The notes under the pieces: model-generated
What the model was told of the DNA's origin: nothing
What the model saw: only the letters and a program-made list of their open reading frames with translations
Databases searched by the model: none
Position numbers and translations under genes: made by a program
Assembly (NCBI GenBank): GCA_028673005.1
Contig: CM054113.1
Coordinates: 41,606,117-41,670,116 of the forward strand
Direction of reading: 5' to 3'
Source: Tanypteryx hageni
Taxonomy: Eukaryota; Arthropoda; Insecta; Odonata; Petaluridae
DNA length: 64,000 nucleotides
Part shown: positions 57,241 to 64,000 of the stretch, piece by piece
How positions within the stretch are numbered: the stretch's first letter is position 1
How the letters are laid out: every line of letters starts with the position of its first letter

Positions 57241-59299
57241 GAGTAAAGAAGAGCCGGTCAAAATGCTTGTGATCCTAAAGGCAAACTAGAGCCGGGACAC
57301 ACATAACCACTACAACTAACTATTAAACAAACGAGGATTTGGCGATTACGAGTGGTCTTCCGACTCGGATTAGAGCGAATGTCAAATTATTTCGGCTAAA
57401 AATCTGCTAAGTCCAAATATTCTAGCGTTACACCCGACAAAATTATTTTGTCCGAGACCAGAGATTGTGAGTGATAAATTCAGGATAAGCTTGTAATGAT
57501 ATTTTGAGCATTTCATTAAAATACGAGTCAAATATCTCTATAATTTACAGAATAATTCCGACGATATAAATTAAATAGCATACTTAATTCAAAAGTCTTA
57601 AGAAACTAAAAATAGATTTTTTAAATAGTATCACGGAGGAAGTGGATCCGTAATCAGTTAACAAGTGTGAAAGGAACATTTTTGGAACGAAATCGAAAAC
57701 AAATTCACAATCATATAAAAGGGACTGCAGCTTAATTTATTGTTTAATTAGCAAACCTGTTGAATTATTAATACGTCAATGGTGCGCATTAGTTTATTAT
57801 TAATGATAAAACTGGTGCAACTGCCGTTTAATGGGAGAATTTCAAGCATGGAAATAAATTGTAAATCCGAGGTCTAAAATTTCCCTAGAGATCTTTTTTG
57901 TTGCGCCACAAACATTCAAGCCTCTGATATAAAGAAAACAAAACTTTTCTCAAAAACGCTTTCACTGGGAATTTTTTCCAGTAAACGTTTCATGATTTTT
58001 AGCCTCATCAAATTATTAACGTACAACGTATCTAGGTTATTGACTTATCCATTTTTCTTAAAAATATATTTGTATATTTTAAAAGAAAATTTTAGAATAA
58101 TTTTTATATTTTGCGGTACAATTGAATAACATTAAACAATTCTTGGAGTTGAAAATAATTTAAAATTTCATCTAAACTAATACATTTACTGTGGTTTATA
58201 ACGAATATTGTTCAAGTTTTTTAAGTTTAATTAAACGTGAAAAATTCTGCACTAACTGAATAGATACAATTTCCTGATATTCCTATGTTTACACATTGTT
58301 AAGTAGAGAAAAATTAATTGTAAAAATGTATTGACATCCGATTTTGCTAACTCCGATTAAAATAATGAAATTTAAATTTTTAAAGGGTTAGTCACGCTGT
58401 TAATATTTTACTATTTGGGCAACTCAGTTAATTTAACGAATAATTGCTTAATTATTGATATAAAGAATACGTTAAAAAAGTCCTTATAATAATTCAAGTT
58501 CACGAAGCTTTTAATAATGCCTTAAAGTTTCAAAATCAATATTAATGGAATAAAAAGTCCACAGTAAAAACGCTTCTTTTAGCATACAAAAGTGAAAAAA
58601 TACTAAGAAGCCACTATCTAAAAAATAAAACTTTCATAATTACAGTTTTGTTTTAAAATTGTCAAAGGATTTGAAGAACGTATGATTCCATAAAAATTTA
58701 CTAAAAAAAATCACGTAATACAAAATGAACAATATCAACGAAAAGCATCGCCTATGTAAAACGCCTCGGAAATTATAATCTAAAAATGAAATTTGAAGTG
58801 AAAGCTTTCATCGAACTTTTAATATTCCGCCCTCATTGACATTTGACATACACCAATGGCATTTTATGCAAAAAAATTTCGTCTTCAATTATGAATAGTA
58901 AACGAAAAAAAACAAGCCGAGTTCTGTCGCACGGTAGGGCACGGAATCTGTTCACAAAATAGGTCCGAATATGATTTAAATTTAAAAAACGCTCTCGCTT
59001 TGTACAAATACTCTTATTCGTGAAAGGGGCGATAAGATACAAATTAAAGAAAAACGAGCTCATGATGAGGGGAATTTCATTATGGCGCCATAATGTCCCA
59101 GAGTCTGAATTAATGAATCCAAAACAATATTTCAACTAATTTTACGCGAGGAACACGATGAAAAAAAAATCTCGAAAATATCACCAGAACGGCGAACTAA
59201 GTCAAAGATATCAAGCTTAAAAATATTCCTACGTAAAGAAGCGCCCATTTATCCCCCTTAACCAACGGTCTCGTGGAATTTCTGGTGATTTTTCCCTTG
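57241..59299. other. AT-rich non-coding, nothing recognised
   Basis: Two kilobases without a notable repeat, RNA gene or open frame above 100 codons. Confidence 0.55.
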
Positions 59300-60290
59300 G
59301 AAACGCACCAAAAAGAGTAGGAGAGAGCACAAAGAGAATGGCAGAGAGGAGCTAAGTAAAAGTGTTCGGAAAAAAGAGAAGGGAATTTGGGAAGGGTGGT
59401 AGATGGGGAGGAAAAAGGTGAAGAAATAATAGGAAAAAGTGCGAGAAAGAAGCATGGAATTGAAAGGGAGGAAACGCCACGTTAGTATCAGATGGACAAA
59501 GGGGGTTAGGGTCAAAGTAAAGGCCTCACCCTACCTTTACCCCCTTCCCCGCCAACCATAAGCAGTCTCTTCCTCCCTCCTTTATAGTCGCTTCAGCTAG
59601 AGAGTTGACTACGTCGTTTCAATTCCGACCTCGGAGGCAAAGGGGGAAGGGCAGTTTTCCAGGTTGCCCCACCCAGGGGGCATCTCCTGTTCAGGGCCCC
59701 TCGAAAAAAATCCCCTCTCCCCCAGAACCCCGCCCCTCTTTCTATGTCTCCCATACTTATCCACTCCCTCCAGCGCTCCCATACTCCCTCTCTTCGCCAA
59801 AACCTTTCTTTTCATCCCCTCTACCTCACCCCTTCCACTCTCCACCTTCCGCCACCGACACTTATGTGGGAGGGAGGAGAGAAAGGTTAAGTTTGAGAAG
59901 GGAAAAAGCAGAAAATGTTATTACGGGCGTAAACGAGGACGTATCTCAAGGGCTAGGCGGGGCACGAAAAGGAAAGGTGGAAAAAGGAGACGCATGGAGA
60001 GATAGAAGGATAGAAAAATAGAAAGGGAAGGAAGAATGGTGCGTCCGTAAGAGGAAAAGGGAGAGGAAGGGGAAGGGAAGGAGGCAGACGGATAGAGGGG
60101 AAGAGAGAGAGAGAGAAAGGTGAGAGAGGACGGCGGAAGAAAGTCAGAGGGAAAGAGAGTAGTCAAGTCTTTGGGAAGTTGGGACGAAGAAAAGGAAGGG
60201 TGAAAATCGTCTAGGGAGTCGGGATTGGACAAGGTGCGTTGGACCGTGGGTGAGGGTAAGATAGGAAGAAGAGACGAAACGAGGAACGAG
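59300..60290. repeat. Purine-pyrimidine-purine tract series
   Basis: A and G rich at about 59310-59480, C and T rich at 59540-59860, A and G rich at 59870-60290. Open frames of 78 to 138 codons change character at the switches and are compositional. Confidence 0.7.
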
Positions 60291-61129
60291 GGGGAAATAA
60301 ATCGGTTAAATAGTTGAAGGGATTATTGAAACGATCCTTGCGAAGTTTCGGGGATTGTCTTGTTTCGTTTTTATTATTTTTTGGCGAGTTTTCTTTCCAT
60401 GGTTACAAGTACGGCGTTGCGCCTTTTCTTCCGGAAAAAAACAATTTGGAGTATTTATGTATGTACCGAGTGAAACTCTTATTTAAGATCATAGATATCC
60501 TTAAATATTTCGTACATAACTTTAATATATGATAAAATAAATGATGAGCAAATTTATAGCAACTTGTAAATTTGAATGTACCTAAAATGTCATTTCGTCA
60601 CAAATCCCTTCATCCACTACGATGAAGTCGCTCTAAAGAGCATTTTTGTGAGATGAAGTGGCACACTGGCACACTTAGAGTACTCGATATATTTATTAGC
60701 GTAAACAGCCACCTAAAAAACATAGAAACCGTAAATTAACTTATTTTTTAGAGGAGCAAGAAGTTAAATAGCAAAAAACACAAATATTTTCCAAAATTCT
60801 ACGGCGGTAATTTGAAGAAAAAATAAAATTCTGCTGGATAAGGCAAAAACAATAGAATAACAGCTTAGTAAACGTAATCACACAACTTCCTACGCAGAGA
60901 AAGCAGTTACAACGTGAAGAGAAAAACACGAGCCTTCTGCTCACAGCAAGGACGAACTCATCAAGAGGACCTCCTTAAAGATAACATCGCGCACTACCTA
61001 AAACGTGCGAAACGCCTCACGAGAAACGAAAGAAAGGTCGCGGCATTGAAAGAGATAAGACGTTAACGCCGTTCCGAATCAAATATCTCCAGCAAAACAT
61101 CGACGCCGAGCCTTTACAAGAAACCCTGG
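60291..61129. other. AT-rich non-coding, nothing recognised
   Basis: No notable structure. Confidence 0.5.
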
Positions 61130-61370
61130 AAAACGAGAGGAAAGTAAGGAGCAAAAGGGGGTAAAAAATTCGCTAAAGAGGTGAGTGCTTGGTTGAGGAA
61201 AGAGAAAGCGAGAAAGGCATTATGAAGAAGGGCCTTATTACTTCCGAGGTAAAGGGAAGAGAAGGAGAGAAAGGGATGCGGAAAATGTGTTAAGGGAGAG
61301 GGTAGAGAAACCCCACTGTTATTATATTGGCGAGAAGGGGAAGAGAGAGAAAAAAAGACGCGGGAAGGGA
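61130..61370. repeat. Purine-rich tract
   Basis: Mostly A and G; the minus-strand frame across it is serine/phenylalanine-rich. Confidence 0.6.
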
Positions 61371-62759
61371 ATAAGAACAAATTAGGAGTTCGGCGTTCAC
61401 TCGAGGAGAAGGATGTCAGGAGAAAATCAACATTTTATGAGGAAAAAATAAAAAAAGCGCTTGAGGGAGATGTGTATATTCTCCCGCTATTTTCGAGAGT
61501 ACACGTTGTGAATTGAATTGGAAATGAAACTACGAGATGCTATTCAATTAGAGTAAAAAAATAGATTGGATCTTGCTCGAATGTATATAAAACAACGCGG
61601 CAGCTCATTCATAACATAATTGTTTCAAATGCTATGTTCTAAAACGTCACGATAAAGACCTTTTCATTGATATTGAAAATTTTGAGATTTTGGAAATGAG
61701 TGGGAAAAAATAAATAAAAGCCAACTGATTATGTGGATTTAATTGGTAATTATTAATTAATAATGTCAAAAATTGAATTGAATTAAATTGAAAGTTGTTT
61801 GAATGGTAGGTTAACTTATGTCAAAACGTAAACAATATTTTAAATAGGAAAAAATATCACATATTGCACCAATACCAGAAATATCTATGCAAAAATACTT
61901 TCAGAAGCAGAAAATAGACTTTTTAATAAACATATATCTACTCTCTTTTACTTCAGTTATATTTCTCTGTACGTATTTCCCTTACTTTTATAGTTAATAA
62001 CTGTTCAAATTATTTTATCAAATTGATATGGGTAATTCGATAAAAGCAGAAGAGATCGTTTTGCTAAATTTTAAACGCACGTAATGTTTTATATGATATG
62101 AACAAAGTGTAATGATCTTTACAAAACTTGTTTCAGGAATACCTACTCTTTTGGAGATAATTCATACTGTTAGCGACTATTGAAGAAATTTGGAATAATT
62201 TCGTGAGAAATGAGGCAACAAGAGATCTTGATACTGAAAAGAAAAAATTCCAGATGAAAAGACGAAAAAGAAGGAGAAATGATAAAAACAAATTAGTAAG
62301 ACGTTGACTATTTTGGAGAGATAGAATAAAGTGTCAAAATAAGCACTTTGAAGAAAGAAGGCGAAGTTGGAGATCTAGAAAAAAATCACACCTAATATTC
62401 GATCGTCATAGTAATGGAACTTCGGGTTGAATTAAAACTCATTCTGAAATTCTGAAAAGGAAGCGAAGGAAAGAAGGCATTCCACAAGGCAACATTTATA
62501 AGAAACCATTGCCATGAATGATGTTCAAAATATCTAGGGGAAAAATCTCATAGCAGCGAGTTTGCCACAAAACAGAAGAATGCGAGTTGTAACACAACGG
62601 TGATGAAGCAAGGATGTAATGAGGCATTTTTTTTAATTAGCCCTAACGGGAAATAAAGTTTACCGATACGCATGTTCATAAAAATAACTATGAAACTACA
62701 AGCCCCCATAAAACAGAATGCAGGAAAACTCAAAAGATTTGCATTAAATAAATTATTTT
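61371..62759. other. AT-rich non-coding, nothing recognised
   Basis: No gene or repeat structure seen. Confidence 0.5.
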
Positions 62760-62955
62760 CATGTTATTGTAATATTTTGCATTTATTTATTTAATCTTCC
62801 TTTGGTAATTATCTTCTTTCTCTATATGTTAATGTTTTATTTATATTTATTTAATTTATATTTATTTTAGGTTATTCTTTTTTGTATGTTAATACATTGT
62901 GTAATTGGCCTAGTGCTGTTTCTGAAGTTGTGCTAATAAATAAATAAATAAATTT
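62760..62955 (+). mobile_element. Probable LINE 3' tail
   Basis: A T-rich stretch ends in GTGTAATTGGCCTAGTGCTG, TTTCTGAAGTTGTGCTAATA and an (ATAA)n-type tail (62934-62952). The sequence before such short-repeat tails in jockey/CR1-like LINEs looks similar as I know them, and bases 62899-62953 resemble the SINE end at 42034-42103. No coding sequence remains, so it would be a strongly 5'-truncated copy. Confidence 0.45.
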
Positions 62956-64000
62956 ACATCAATAGAAGTGTGGAATATTATTACATTCTTAGGTGTGAAA
63001 TTAATGGATAATGATCCATAAAATTCACATCTAAGAATTAAGATAAAATTTTATGCATTTCTTAAAAAAAATTAATTTTATATCAGTAATTTCAGTTAAA
63101 TTACGCAAAACGGTATATTTAATTGTATGACACAAACATCCGTTTAAAACTTTATAAACATATTATTAGAACCTTGTAGGACATTAAAATGTTATAATAG
63201 AGACATTTAATGCAAATATTCGGACCAATAGCTGTAAAGGTAACAGAAAGAGAGAAATTATCACCGCTCTTTATTTCAACAGAAGGTAATGGAATGCAGA
63301 GGGTGAGGGAGATGACCAGATAAGCTGGTATGATATTAATTTTGTTGCCGCGGAATAGTAAAAGGACAAACAACAGATCCAAGCTTTGCCAGTATGAAGT
63401 GAACAGGGAATCGTTTCTCAAACCGAAGGGAAAGAGAGAGGAATCATAATTAATATAAGAATTTAGTATAAGATAAGAAATAATAACTGATATAAAATAT
63501 TAAAATCAACTAAACGATTATGCATAATGGAAATGCTTACTCAAGCGTATCTTTAAAGGTAACATCTTACCAAAGCTTAAAAATATATTTTTCTTAAAAC
63601 AACTAAAAAGGTCATTCCGATTTCTAATGGCAGCAGGTAATTTCACCCTCCGTTTACCGATCGTGTCAAATTATTCGCTAGACTTGCCCACTCTTTGTAA
63701 ATAAAATATTTTCCTATTGAATTTAAATCGACGGAAATAATGCGTAAACGGAATGTTTCCATTATAATTCGCATAACTAACTGTTAAAATGTAAATATAA
63801 AAATTATATGTATTTATATGTTTATGTATGTATACCCCAAAACAAAGGAAAAGTCTTTTATTTCCGTAAATCTTTCAAAAATGGAAGGGGAAGACGTGTA
63901 AAACAATGATTATGGGAATAGAAACCAAGAAAAAAGAGATAGAAGAGTAGAGGAAGACAAAAAGGAGGGAGAATACAGCAGAGCGAGAGCGAGAGCAGAT
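62956..64000. other. AT-rich non-coding, purine-rich at the edge
   Basis: Nothing recognised; the last 120 bases become A and G rich and may begin another purine tract beyond the window. Confidence 0.5.

Overview
This window looks like non-coding DNA from a large, repeat-rich eukaryotic genome, most likely an arthropod and probably an insect. I recognise no intact host protein gene, no rRNA and no functional tRNA gene. The organism call is an inference from AT-rich sequence, many (GA)n, (AT)n and (TG)n microsatellites, long polypurine/polypyrimidine tracts, and a mix of decayed transposable elements (RTE-like LINE, ZBED5/SCAND3-type hAT, pogo/Tigger-like, piggyBac-like, PIF/Harbinger-like, tRNA-derived SINE) that is typical of arthropods. 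Almost all open frames over 100 aa are either transposon coding remnants or low-complexity translations of purine or pyrimidine tracts.

From 0 to 41 kb the window is mostly featureless AT-rich sequence cut by GA/CT-rich tracts. Isolated repeats lie in it: a pogo/Tigger-like remnant (4179-5058), a palindrome enclosing a hammerhead-ribozyme-like core (5722-5882), a 985-bp element with a 147-bp-period tandem array (11220-12204), a piggyBac-like non-autonomous element flanked by TTAA (18851-19436), members of a repeat class that ends in a hairpin (about 2.4-3.1, 12.2, 18.5, 23.2 and 26.4 kb), and a recent 186-bp tandem duplication (35532-35907).

From 41.9 to 51.5 kb lies a transposon island. It holds a tRNA-derived SINE, a hAT transposase remnant with a right terminal repeat, a foldback-like 1.6-kb structure with inverted arrays of a 15-16-bp repeat and other tandem and palindromic repeats inside, the left end of a PIF/Harbinger-like element with a MADF-domain fragment, a complete hAT copy with a perfect 8-bp target-site duplication, and a 5'-truncated RTE-like LINE with endonuclease and reverse transcriptase, broken by at least two frameshifts and one nonsense codon.

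From 51.5 to 64 kb the sequence returns to quiet AT-rich DNA with microsatellites, a second copy of a repeat also seen at 21.7 kb, an 18-bp minisatellite, more purine/pyrimidine tracts and a probable LINE 3' tail at 62.8-62.95 kb.

The most unusual signals are (1) repeat copies at four or five places that share a (GAC/GAN)n run followed by a terminal hairpin whose stem sequence differs between copies while pairing is kept, (2) two palindromes with a hammerhead-like core in the loop, and (3) the nucleosome-length tandem array bounded by short inverted repeats. All are read by eye; none was tested by search or folding.
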